Source: Garcia nutans
Lineage: Eukaryota > Streptophyta > Magnoliopsida > Malpighiales > Euphorbiaceae
Assembly: GCA_947685225.1 (NCBI GenBank)
Contig: CANTUV010000003.1
Span: 3,480,001 to 3,544,000, forward strand
DNA: 64,000 nucleotides
Direction of reading: 5' to 3'
Shown here: piece after piece, positions 25,278-36,234 of the stretch
Layout: each line of letters opens with the position of its first letter
How positions within the stretch are numbered: position 1 is the stretch's first letter
The notes under the pieces: model-generated
The model's input: only the letters and a program-made list of their open reading frames with translations
What the model was told of the DNA's origin: nothing
Database searches by the model: none
Program-made: the position numbers and the translations under genes

Positions 25278-26347
25278 TGTGAGAAAAAAAGGATTAATGA
25301 TATGTGATGTGATGCATGTATGCATGCATGTATGCACAAACAAAAAAAAACAAGGATAAATAGGACGTTCCTTCAAACCTTATAACATCCACACATGAAT
25401 GATGAGTCTCTTTTCCTAGCTAATATGGTTAAAAAAAATACCAACACGGGATATCTTATTTTCGAATAATTCCCTATGATGTTTCAACCAATAGTTATAT
25501 TTTCAAAAAAGGAAATCAGTTCATGATAATTCCCATTAATTAGGTTTTAATCCATTCAACCAACTAAAGTAACTTTTATGCTATATTGGATTAAAACTAA
25601 ATTAAGAGATTTATTATAAATAGATTTCTCACTTGAAAAAGTAACTAATGATTCATGCCAAAAACAAGCCCATGATTAATAATTCTTAGTATAAACTAGG
25701 CTCATAATTGATTTTTGGTATTTCCATAATTGACCTAAATAATTTATAAGCTCTTTTAAAAGATTATGAAAATAATTTTATTTCTAAGCCCATTTGTAAG
25801 AAATATTTTAGAAAAAATGGATTTTGGGCTTTGTATTTGAGTCATGAGAAAAGAATTTTTGATTTATTTTTAGAAAAAGTCTTATGTCCAAAGACCATCT
25901 TGAAAAGTTTTAAAAAAAGCTTTGGTCTTTTAGACTTTAAAGAAAAATTTATTTTGAGCTTAAAATGTACTTAGGTCATATTAGAAAAAGAACAAACCAT
26001 ATAAGCCATGATTTAAACCAAGATAAAATAACCATAGTCAAACAACAAGCATTTAGGGTAAAAACCTAAAGAAAGTAACTAGGCCAATTACATGAGCTTT
26101 AGTCTTTGGGTTAAAAGGCTTCGGTTCCCAAAGCAAGTATATACCAAAAGGTACTAGGCTATGAGTGGTTATGTCATGCTCGATCTCCATACCTTGAGTG
26201 AAAGTATGGTATCGCTTACATAACACAACAAGGGTAACACGGGCATCCTAACTCACGTACACGATGCAATCTAATATGATGTAATGGATAATATTATGAT
26301 AAGAAAGAATAGAATAATATAAAGACCAACATAATCAACTTCTCTTG
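25278..26347 (-). other. T1 leader between PBS and gag
   Basis: About 1 kb, non-coding, colinear with T2 42157-43190 and T4 38086-39160. On the sense strand it ends in CTTTTTTTCTCACAG directly before the conserved gag start, which looks like a 3' splice site. Confidence 0.7.
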
Positions 26348-26365
26348 TCCCCAGTGGAGTCGCCA
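26348..26365 (-). other. T1 primer-binding site (Tat type)
   Basis: Minus strand TGGCGACTCCACTGGGGA, one base inside the LTR. Same site in T4 (38068-38085) and, with one change, in T2 (42139-42156). I assign it to the tRNA-Arg type of PBS described for Ogre/Tat elements, from memory. Confidence 0.85.
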
Positions 26366-26366
26366 C

Positions 26367-28345
26367 TATGAGCGGGGATTTTTGCCCCCACTCCCGGTGG
26401 AATGGTTCTTACGGCTTGGACACTGTTTAGGCTTAGGGCCTTAGAGAACACGGGCCTAAGCCCAGAGAAAATAGAGTCACCACCCAGACGGGCTGGGAAA
26501 AAAGAAAGGGGTAGATGACTCAATTCCTAAGAAATCCTCAACCCCCTAATGGTCAGAAAGTTGGGTACATGTGGGGAAGGTGAGAAATGGCCCAGCACCC
26601 CTACAATGTCTGGTTCATTGGAACCGGCCTCCTTTGCAGGTCTTCATATTATAAAATTCTTAAATGGAACAATATTATCCATACTACATGCAAAAATTAA
26701 AATAAACCATCATTATATTAAAATCAAAGCAATGTCCAAACAAAACAAATAAATGGACACCCATTCGAGGATTGAAACATGTCCTTACATCATCCATGTC
26801 TAGAACTAAATAGGATACCCACCGAAAGGTGGAAATGTGTCCTTTACATTGGTCCAAAATATAAAAGCAATTTAAATTACATGATGCTTAATACATGAGG
26901 TACCCAAAATATGGAAACATACCTCTTACAATTTTGAAATCAAAACAAATCAATAAAAGTAAACACCCATTCATGATAAACAAATCAAATATCGAAATTA
27001 AATAAATCAATCATCAAAACATATAATAAACATTCATCCAATTTAAATAAAACATTAAGTATATAACTTTAGGGTTCATGTATTAATTAGGGTTTCTTGG
27101 GTTTTATGTTTAACAATTAGGGTTTAAGTAAATAAGATTGAAGCTTATGAAAATAAAATAAAATCTTTAGATATTTGAAAGGAACATGCTATTGTGATGA
27201 TTTGGAAAATAGAATTAATAAAGATTTATGGTTTGAATAAATTAGGGTTTAGGTTTGTATTTTGAATAAAGCTACTGTATTTTGAATAATCATAATAAAG
27301 GACGTTAAACATAAAGACTTACAATACACAAATAAATATTGACCCCTTCGACAAGACCATACGGCAATCTCGCTAGTCGGTTAGCGTGCGGGGGTCAAGG
27401 GGGCAGACCCCTTGCTGGGTTGGGGTTTTACGGTTATAGGTTTTGGTGTTGAAAATCAAGATTTAAAGGTTTGAGATTTAGAAAATAGAGTTTCAAAATT
27501 GGATGAAACAAGCTACTGTAAATCTTAGAAAAATATATTTGGTTAGGGTTTTAAGAAAATAGATTATTGTTTTGTGGTTTTAGAAAAGTGTAATTAGGGT
27601 TTTAAATTTCAAAAGTTAGTTTTAAATAACTGAACAAATTGTATGATGAAGCTACTGTGAACGTAAACAAAGAAATAGAGATTCAAACCTCCGTTGTTGG
27701 TTCCACCATAATCTTGAATCCTAGTTGAACAATAACAAAGACAGTGTGGGCTGCCTTTGATGGGTTGTAAATTATTTGCTGCCTCTTGATTCTTCAAGCT
27801 TGAGATTATGAATAGACTACCAAAAACCATTTCGAGCTCCAAAGGTCCATATCCCCTTTCAAGATCCAAAAATGAAAAGTCCCTTTCTGTGTGTTTCAAT
27901 GTGATATTTATAAGAAAAAATCAAAACCTAATACTAATTGTCTAAGGAAATAAAAACCTTTTAGGAAATAAAATTAAAAACCAAGTAGAATAGGGTTTTG
28001 GCAAAATCGTGCGCGGGCTGGGCGTGTCAAAGTGCACTGGCGAAAAAAAATTACTATGGGTGCTGCTGGCTTGGGCACGGACCAGGCCAATTCACCGCAG
28101 AAAAATCTACGGCGAATTGGCTTGTGGCCAATTTGCCTCAAGTTTTTCCTGCTGCAAATTGGCCCAAACCAATTCTTTTCCGATTCTTCCATCGCCGATT
28201 TTTATTTATTTATTATTTTTTATCCTTTTTATTATTACTTTTTTATTTTTATTAAAAATTTTATTATTTAATTAAAAACCATAAAAATTATTTTTGACTG
28301 TTTAAAAGTATCGAATTGGACTGGGTCAAAAATTAAGAGTCTACA
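26367..28345 (-). repeat. T1 5' LTR (1979 bp)
   Basis: Sense strand starts TGTAGACTCTTAATTTTTG and ends CTCATA where the relatives have CTCACA, so the terminal CA has mutated. It contains a palindromic block with arms GCCAATTC and GAATTGGC (28085-28130), a TATAAATA box (27905-27912), many AAACCCTAA motifs on the sense strand, and the conserved terminal block shared with T2, T4 and T5. Confidence 0.9.
27905..27912 (-). promoter_or_regulatory. TATA box of T1 LTR
   Basis: Sense TATAAATA about 435 bp into the LTR, at the same place as 36227-36234 in T4, 40403-40410 in T2 and 62003-62010 in the T2 3' LTR. Conservation of position in four LTRs supports a promoter role. Confidence 0.65.
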
Positions 28346-31300
28346 GAATGGTAACATTTTCATGTGCAAATTTTCCAGAAGAGGATAGAGATCACCTCCA
28401 TCCAGTCTTTATTAAGCTAGAAGTCAAAGGAAGAAAGAACTCCATGTGTCATGGTTGATGATGGATCTACCATACATGTGTGCCCACTCAAGATCTTTTC
28501 GAAGATAGCTATGTCAACAAGGGATCTGAGCCTAACTGAGGTTACAATTGTGGCTTATAATAATACTAAAAGGCATGCTAAGGGACCTTTAAGGCTATTG
28601 TGAAGGCTAGTCTGATTGAATCCATAGTGGAGTTTGTGGTCCTGGACATACCTGTCACTTTTGCATTATTGTTAGGTTGACCATGGTTTCATCCTCTTGG
28701 TGGAATTCCTTCAATGCTCCATCAAAAGATCAAGAGCCCAAATGGAGATGAGATAGTGGTTATCGAGGCTAAGGATAATGAAGTGGTGAATGATGTGATA
28801 ATTAAGGGGCCTCTCAAAAGATTTCAAATAGCTATTGTTTCTAATAATTAGATGATGGACTCCAGGGTTTTAACTGTGACAAAGAAAATGAATTACATAC
28901 CTAGCACTCGCCTTGGGAAAGGGATGACAGGTGTGACAAAGCTTTTAGATTTCAAGACATAGGTTTTAAGAAAAGGGTTGGGATTCAAGAAAGCTACTAG
29001 AGAGTACAGCTGAAAAAGAATGAGAAGATGAATTTCCCTCCACTTGAAGAAACTTTTGTGAAAGCTCAAGACATGAGACTACTCCAAGGGAAACCAGAGT
29101 CAATCATGTTCATAGGGAAGCTGATTTTGGGTTTTGAGATTTTTGCTGATGTTGTGAGCTAATTAGACAAGTAAAGAAGAAACTTGTCTTACCAGCTAAT
29201 AAAAAATCCAACCCAGAAGAAAAGAAGGAAGTTGTCATGAAGATCTAGAAAACTCCAGAGGAGATTGTTGCTCTCATTGAAGAATAGTTTGAAAGTCTTA
29301 TTATTTATGATTATGAGAACAATGACTCTGATTTTTATTTTGATTTGTCTGCTCTATATGAGGCTAATGATGTTTTCTTTTCCAAAATGAATGCAATAAA
29401 GTTTGATTTTGCTTATTTATGTGATGTTTTTCCTAATGGTTACATACATTCATGTAGTGATTACATGAGCATTTTTAATATTAACTCTGTTGATACACAA
29501 TCATTAAATTTGAGAATAGCCAACAATCCTAAAAATAGTAGCATAACATTCGACCTTACTCCTAATGAGAGAGAGAGAGAGATTAGAAAAAATATTTAAA
29601 AAAATATGAAGTCTTTGCTTGGTCTTATGAGGATATGCCTAGAATTGATTGGAATACAGCCAAGCATATGATTCCTACTTACACTCACAAGAGGCATGTC
29701 AAACAAAATCTTAGACGGTTAAGACCGAAATGGGCAAAGCTAATCAAAGAAGAAGTCACTAAGCAGATACAAGTAAAATTCCTTGAAGTGATAGATTACC
29801 TTGACTGGTTAGCTAACATAGTTCCCATACTAAAGAAAGATGGAAGAATTATAGTTTGTGTGGATAACAGAGATTTGAACAAGGCTTCACCTAAGGATGA
29901 TTTTCCTCTACCCCATATAGATGTTCTTATTGATAGTGCAGCCTCTAGTGTTCTACACTTGTTCATAGATGGATTTTCCAAATACAATCAAGTGTTAATG
30001 GCCCAAGAGGATAAAGCTAAAACTACCTTTATCACTACATAAGGAATATTTTGTTATAGGGTGATGCCGTTTGGATTAAAGAATGTCAGAACAACTTACC
30101 AGAGGATGGCCACCACCTTGTTTCATGACACTATGCATAAGGAGGTTGAGGTTTTATGTTGATGATATGATGGTGAATTTGCACACAAGAGAACAACATT
30201 TCCAAAACTTAGAGATATTCTTTGAAAGAATAGTGAAGTATAATCTAAGATTGAACCCAAAGAAGTGTGTATTTGAGGTTACCTTAGGTAAGATGCTGGG
30301 GCATATGATTGACCCAAATGCCATTGAGAATGACACTAAGAAGGTTAAGGCAATCAGGGATATGCCAGCCCCTCAGATGAAAAAGGAAGTTTAGGGGTTT
30401 ATTGGAAGGTTATAGTACATTAGTAGGTTCTTAGCAAAGTTTACTACAATCTATGGCCAATCTTTAAATTGCTTAAAAAGAGCTAGCCAGTTAAGTGGAA
30501 TGAAAAGTGTCAAAAGGCCTTTCAGTGTATAAAAAATTATCTACTGAATTTGCCTATTTTAAAGCCACTTAGACCTAGCAAACCATTGTTACTGTACTTA
30601 GCAGTAGATGAAGATTCCATAGAAGCAATGCTAGCCCAAGCAGATGAATCGAGAGTTGAGTACATAATTTACTACTAGAGTAGCATGCTCTTTCCTTATG
30701 AGATTAAGTATAATATCATTGAAAAGACTTGTATAGTTATGGTTTGCTCATCTAAGGAATTGCGGCATTACTTTCAATCTTATGCTATGCAAGCAATTTC
30801 TAGGATGGATCCAGTGAACTATTTAAGGGAGATGCCCTTACTGATTGGAAAGTATCACTGGTGGATGATAATTTTAGAAGAATTTGAGATTGAGTATATA
30901 ACCAAGAAAACCATCAAAGTTCGAGTAGTAGCAAAATTCCTAGCCCAATAACCATTGTCAGACAGTGATGAGGTAATTTTAGAATTTCCAAATGAACATT
31001 TAAAGGCCATAGAAGTATAAGGATGGAAGATGTATTTTGATGAAGCAGTAAATAAAAAAGGAGCTAGTTTGGGAGTGATATTAGAGTCACCAGAAGGAGA
31101 ACTCATCCCTCTAGCCAAAAAGTTATGGTTAAAGGCAACCAATAATACGGTAGAATATGAAGCATAGATTTTTTATTTAGAAACCTTGATGATTATGAAG
31201 GTTGATAAAGTACAGGTTTTTGGCAATTCATTGCTAGTGGTATCCCAGGCAAATGGAGACTGGGAGTTGAAGGAAGAAAAGTTGAAACTGTACCATGATT

Positions 31301-31728
31301 TCCTAACCATAGTAAGGAAGAATTTTAAGGATTGTAGGTTCATACACCTGCCAAGAGAAGAAAATCAGATGGCCGATGCCCTAGCCATATTGGCTTTGGT
31401 ATGGGAAGACCCTGTCATATTATTCCTTAAATCTCTGGTTTTGACCAGTTCATTGACTCCTTGCTATGAGAATGAAATAGTCATCAAAACTAATATAGAT
31501 AATGATGCGTGGTATGACATTATAAGACGATTCTTGGATAATAGGAAATACCCACATGATGCAACAAGGGAGGAGAGAAGAGCTATAAGGCAATGATCCT
31601 TGTAATACATCACCTTTTATGGAGAGTTGTATTGAAAATGGCCTAATAGAGTGAATCCAAGATGCTTAAGGAAGTCTAAAGTTACGCAAATCATGGTAGA
31701 AGTACATGTGGGAAGCTGCAGACCCCAT
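28346..31728 (+). pseudogene. pol: T3: Tat-lineage pol remnant (protease, RT, RNase H, second RNase H, start of integrase)
   Basis: Decayed by many stops and frameshifts, but the domain order is clear. Protease about 28430-28860 (VDDGSTIHV, then PWFHPLGGIP). RT about 29635-30395: DFPLPHIDVLID, MPFGLKN and the YVDDM catalytic motif. RNase H about 30540-30950 with FEIEYITKKT near its end. A second, archaeal-type RNase H about 31020-31400 (ASLGVILESPEGE, then HLPREENQMADALA), which is diagnostic of the Tat lineage. Integrase begins (VEVHVGSC) and breaks off at about 31728. Its upstream part was cut away by insertion of T1 at 28345. It is the only Tat pol in the window and an old relative of whatever enzyme served T1 and T2. 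Confidence 0.88.
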
Positions 31729-32167
31729 ATAAATAAGGTCTAATTACACCCCTGAAGTATAGCAAAAATCTCATATTGACACTTTAACTTTTTTATCCTT
31801 TTAGCCCCTTTTTCTGTCCAAAACCACACAAACATGCCATTACCTTGACGGAATGATTTTTGGCCGTTAAGTTATGTCCATGTAGCTTTATGGGGTCTAT
31901 ATTTTTTAACACATTAGCTTCAACCTAAGCGAGAAGCTTGATCCCAAAATCCCTTCTTCCATAATTCTATTTTTCCAAACCGAATGGAATTTCACAAATA
32001 TAAATCAAAATCCCTAATTCTAGCTTGCCAAAAATCCTAAAATCACTTCGTGAAATAAATAAAATTGCTTCTCTGAAGGTTGTATATGAAAATTTGAGAC
32101 GACAAAAGGATTCAAAGTGACTCTTTGTAGACAGTGAAGAAAGTCAATTCAACCTTAAAGAAAGAAG
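31729..32167. other. Unassigned AT-rich sequence
   Basis: It starts with TCTAATTACACCCCTGAAG and a run resembling plant DNA-transposon termini (I could not find a matching inverted end), followed by non-coding sequence up to the GRF pseudogene. No gene seen. Confidence 0.4.
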
Positions 32168-34431
32168 ATGGAGGCTTCAACAAAATCGACATATAGACCC
32201 TTACTGTTGGCCTTGAATGAGTTTGATTTTAGTGAAAGGCCAAAATTAAATTTAATTTGATTGAATTAGGTCCAGTTGAAGTTGAACCAATTGAAATACA
32301 GACCAACGCGGTTCAGTTGGGTTAACCAAGCCCAATGTGAGCCAAATGAGCCGTGAGCCAAGCTCATAAAGAATTTGGCTAGCAACGTTAGCATGCCATA
32401 TTCTCCATGAGTCATGGTCATGGAAAATTTAGCATGCCAAATTTGCCATGAGGCTTTAATTTGGGCTAGTTTTAAGGGTTTTCCAAAATGGTTTAGGACT
32501 CTTGAACAGTTGGCCTAATTTGGCTTATAAATAACTAATTAAACAAATAGAAGAGGTAACAAGTATTAATAATGATTAGCCAAAAAGAAACAAAACATAT
32601 AGACAACAATCGAAGAGGCAAGAGGTAAAAAATTGTCTCGATTGCATTGAACCTCGAGTCAAAACCTCAGTGGATTCAGGCAGTAAGCTGGGTCATCTCT
32701 TTCAATTTGGCAGAGCCAACAAATGAAAGTGCATTTTCATGATTAATTCATTTAAGCTTAATAGAGGTTATCCTTGATCATTATCTTCAACGTTTACTAC
32801 TTTCATTGTTTCATCTAGTAGCTATTTTACTTTCAAATATCATCACGTAGTAAGTTTAGCTTGCAATAATTATGTAAACCCTTTAAATCATCATAATCTT
32901 TGTACAATAACCTGTTAGGACATCCAATAGCCTAACCATTAATAGTATTAATTTCAATATAAAGAGAGCCTTGGGGACAGTTCATGCAAAAACCTAATAA
33001 TATGATTTAAAACCCTAATCCATTAGGTTTAGTTTTAAATTACATGTTCTAATCCTAAATTTATATATTTTCATCTAAAATCCTAGTTTACTTAGAAAAC
33101 CCTATTTGTATGTTTTTAAAACCAAAACCCTAATCTAATCCTTAAAACCCTAATTTTTATAATTAAAGGTCTAAAACCCTAATTTTTATACCAAAACCCT
33201 AATTTAGCATTCTAAACCCTAGAAACCTTAAATCATACCAATAAACCCTAATTTTGTATATCTAAAGTTTTATTTAAAAATATGACCTAGGTTTGATTAT
33301 TTAATTTGGTAATATATGCTTGTGATGGATGATTTACATTTATTTTATTTATGATGAATGGTTGAATGCTTCAATTAAATTGTTTGGATTTCAAGGATGT
33401 AAGAGGTATATTTCAACTTTGTGGGTGCCTCATTTGCTAAGTTCAAATGTAATCTAATTTATTTTAAGTTTTGAGATTAATGTAAAGGACATGTTTCCAC
33501 TAAATGGTGGGTGTCCTATTTTGTTTAGTTTTGGATATTAGATAATTGTTGCAAGAGCATGTTTCCATCTTGTATGGGTGCCCATTTTTATTATTTTGTT
33601 TAAACTTTTTTTGATTTCATACAATGAATGTTTATTTATTTTAAATTGCATGTAGTATGGATGATATTTCAATAAGTTAAGAATTTAATATTATTTAGAC
33701 CTAAAAAGGAGGCTAGGTCTAATGAACCAAGAGCTATAGGGGTGTTGGGTCATTCTCACCTTCCCATACGTACCCAACTTTTTGAACCCAATAGGGGTTG
33801 GGGATTTCTTAGGAATCGAGTCATCCACCCCTTCTTTTTTCTTAGCCCATCTGGGTGGTGACTTCATTTTCTTCTAGTTTAGGCTTGTCTCTCTAAGGCC
33901 CTGAGCCTAACAGTGCCAAAGTCATAAGAACTATTTCACTAGGAGTGGGGGCAAAAATCCCCACTCACACGACACCACTCTCTTTAATAAGCAAACGTGT
34001 TGAGGTTGAAGAAGATAAGTGCTATGCAAGTTTGACATTCCAACATTTTACGTACATCTTCGACCTATAAGAACCCATGAAAGAGATTTTTTGGTTGCCC
34101 TAATTACAAAGTATGTCACTTAAAATCAAATTGCTTTCGTTAAACCATTTGTTAATAATATATGTTTCAGTGAACGGTATTTAATTGGTGTTTTTTTTTT
34201 ATTTTATACTATTAGTTTTGATGGCAGTCTTCTACTGATGGAAGGAGGATCAGTGGTTGTAACCACTTCATATGGGTTGAGCTTCAAATGATAGAAAGGG
34301 CAAAGGAAGTTATTAATGAGCTGAAAAATGAGAAGTGGACCTTGATGAAAGAAAATATAATGCTGATGAAAAGAAACAAAATGGATACCAAGAGAGTGTT
34401 AGTGTCATGTTCATTGTGCTTATGTTGTTAG
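32168..34431 (+). pseudogene. GRF-type zinc finger protein pseudogene, split by solo LTR T5
   Basis: The ATG at 32168 opens MEASTKS, which continues across the T5 insertion (resumes at 33975) into VEVEEDKCYASLTF, then after a one-base frameshift and a stop into KRFFGCPNYK. About 110 bp further on, after an apparent intron, the frame resumes around 34255 with CNHFIWVELQMIERAKEVIN and ends at 34429-34431. The C...GxxFxGCPNY...C-xxFxW spacing is that of the GRF zinc finger, a putative nucleic-acid-binding fold found in many small plant proteins of unknown role. The frameshift, the internal stop and the LTR in exon 1 make it non-functional. GRF assignment is by motif only. Confidence 0.7.
32192..33969 (+). 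repeat. T5: solo Tat LTR (1778 bp)
   Basis: It begins TATAGACCCTTA (TG start mutated to TA) and ends CCCCACTCACA, with CGACA on both sides (32187-32191 and 33970-33974) and no PBS after it. Its 3' half (from about 33380) matches the LTRs of T1, T2 and T4. Solo LTRs arise by recombination between the two LTRs of a full element. Confidence 0.88.
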
Positions 34432-35022
34432 CATTGTAATTGGCTATGTAGTATCCATAGTTATGGTTAGTAGGCTGATTTGTATATAGGCAACCAAATG
34501 TAGTGTTTTGGCAAGTGTATGTTTTGATAGTAGCATTTGAAGTAAGTTAATATATAATCCTTAGTTGGTTGAATACATTATCTATTTAATTTGTTATTGC
34601 AATTTATTCTTTTTTTTATTAAAGTCACATATATCATTAAAAAGTTTGAATAGACATTATTAAATGGAAGTTCAAATAGCCATAACATAATAATACTTCC
34701 ATTCCAATTGGTTACAAAAGTTAATCAAAATATTCTACAGATCATTGTTATTCTGCATGATATAGAATAGTCAATTTGAGATGTATAGTTTTAGTATCTC
34801 AATGCTAAATAACATCATGCAGTTTGACAATTTTGAGTAGCTCATCCTATAATGTAGTGTTTGAAACCAAAAAAATAATTGCTCCATTACTAAGTCAAAA
34901 AACAAAACACATTGTTTAGCTATGCTGCTCTACTAAATCAAAAACAAAAAACATTGTGTATCTATGTTTTTCCTTGAGGTGAACTTTCTTTGAAGATTGC
35001 CAACAAGTTGGTCACGTTTCTC
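34432..35022. other. No feature recognised
   Basis: AT-rich sequence between the GRF pseudogene and the reverse-strand ORF. I see no gene, repeat array or element boundary in it. Confidence 0.5.
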
Positions 35023-35364
35023 TTATAGTTGCCTTTGTGTGAAGCAATCTTGCCCTTGCCATTGCAACCCTGGAGACTTGAAGGGTAGATCTCTAAGAAT
35101 AGTGACATAAAAAGCATCCCCTAAAAATGTAATTTTTCTTCCTCCTTCATTGATTATTTGTTTGAACCTTTTTGTTTGCCTTATTTCCTTTTCATTCGAT
35201 ATGGGAAATTTTGTCTCAATATTTGGAATGCCATTGTGTCTCAAACCTTCATAACCAACATCTATTACTCTCTCACCACACATGCCAAGATGTAATAATG
35301 TGGATTTAATCACAATATTAACTAATATGTACATCAAACACAAACACCCAACATATGGTAACAA
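35023..35364 (-). pseudogene. Unrecognised ORF fragment, 113 aa
   Basis: The reading frame includes GIPNIETKFPISNEKE and GDAFYVTILRDLPFKSPG, whose composition looks protein-like and not random. I do not recognise the family. It ends at a stop after TQRQL. Upstream on the same strand (about 35717-35600) another short stretch could be coding, with one stop. It may be a fragment of the same disrupted element that carried the GRF gene. Low certainty that it is or was a gene. Confidence 0.3.
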
Positions 35365-35732
35365 CCTAACAAAAACTCATATTGCATCAAACATGCAAGT
35401 ATGTTCTAGTTCATACATTACAAAGAAATAGCTTAAATGGTCTTAACCAACATATTCAACAAACCAACACTACTTTTTTAGCAACTAACAAAAGCAGAAC
35501 ACCAACACATTCAACTATAACATTTTAAACAACAAGACATTAAACCTCATTTCAAAAAAATAAAAGTAATAGAAAACAGTAACAAAAAACTATTTATTCA
35601 CATTGTAGATCATGCTTCCAGTTGATTCTTCTATGAATACTCCAAAACCACAACTTTGTCTTATTGTTTCTAGCTACTTGAAATTGCTCCTTCCACTTAT
35701 ATCAGGGATCTTTCTCTTGCCCTTTGAGCAGG
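35365..35732. other. Flank of T4, unassigned
   Basis: AT-rich with runs of A. It ends at GCAGG directly before the T4 LTR; the second copy of this putative target site would lie beyond the window. Nothing else recognised. Confidence 0.4.
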
Positions 35733-35960
35733 TGTAGACTCTTGATTTTTGACCCAATCTGGTCCAATATTTTTTATATATAGTCCAAAATAATTTTTGT
35801 AGTATTTTAATTAAATAATATTTATTTTAATTATTTATTATTTATAATTTTTAATAAAAATAAAAATGGTGAAGTTAATAAAAAATATAATAATAATAAT
35901 AATAAAATAAAAATAAAAATCGGCAACGAAAACATTTCGTCGCCGAAGGTCTAATTGGCC

Positions 35961-35997
35961 AAGGCCAATTCGCCCGCAGGACGGGCGAATTGGCCTT
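35961..35997. other. Perfect 16-bp inverted repeat in T4 LTR
   Basis: Arms AAGGCCAATTCGCCCG (35961-35976) and CGGGCGAATTGGCCTT (35982-35997) with a 5-base loop. Located ~230 bp into the LTR, upstream of the TATA box. Related but imperfect blocks occur in T1 (28085-28130) and T2 (40105-40200). Confidence 0.92.
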
Positions 35998-36226
35998 GGG
36001 CCATTTTGCCCCAGGAAATTCCTACAGCGAAATTGGCTGGCCACCCAGCTAGCGCACCCAGCTCCCGCACCAATCCTTGTAGTTTTGGCCAGCGCTCACA
36101 GTTTTCGCCAGTGAATTTTTTTTTCCAACGCAATTTTTCGAAACCAAATTCTATTTGGTTTCAGCTTTCTTTTCCTAATTAATTTTAGTTTCCTTAAACA
36201 ATTAGAATGAATCTTATAAATTTTTC

Positions 36227-36234
36227 TATAAATA
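36227..36234 (+). promoter_or_regulatory. TATA box of T4 LTR
   Basis: TATAAATA about 495 bp into the LTR, aligned with the same motif in the other Tat LTRs. Confidence 0.65.

Larger units (their letters stand above)
1..28345 (-). mobile_element. T1: Tat-lineage gag-only LTR retrotransposon (nested host of E3)
   Basis: Read on the minus strand: 5' LTR (28345 to 26367), PBS, leader, gag (about 25280 to 23818), a non-coding stretch, then after the E3 insertion the rest of the 3' region (3298 to 4) with two minisatellites and a polypurine tract at the left window edge. The 3' LTR is just outside the window; only its first three bases fall inside. E3 interrupts it at 3299-23334 with GAAAA on both sides, so the two parts are contiguous once E3 is removed. 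No protease, RT, RNase H or integrase lies between gag and the 3' minisatellites, so it is non-autonomous. The same order occurs in T2 on the plus strand, so the arrangement is a family trait and not a single deletion. Confidence 0.88.

Noticed and set aside
28009..28275. Overlapping ORFs (79-88 aa) in the T1 LTR palindrome region, with similar ones at 35838-36182 and 40111-40378
   Set aside because: Open in several frames on both strands because of the GC-rich palindromes; no conserved frame across T1, T2 and T4.
31741..35732. A complete Mutator-like DNA transposon carrying the GRF gene
   Set aside because: The left end looks transposon-like, but I found no matching inverted terminus or transposase in the window; T4 may have cut the other end away.
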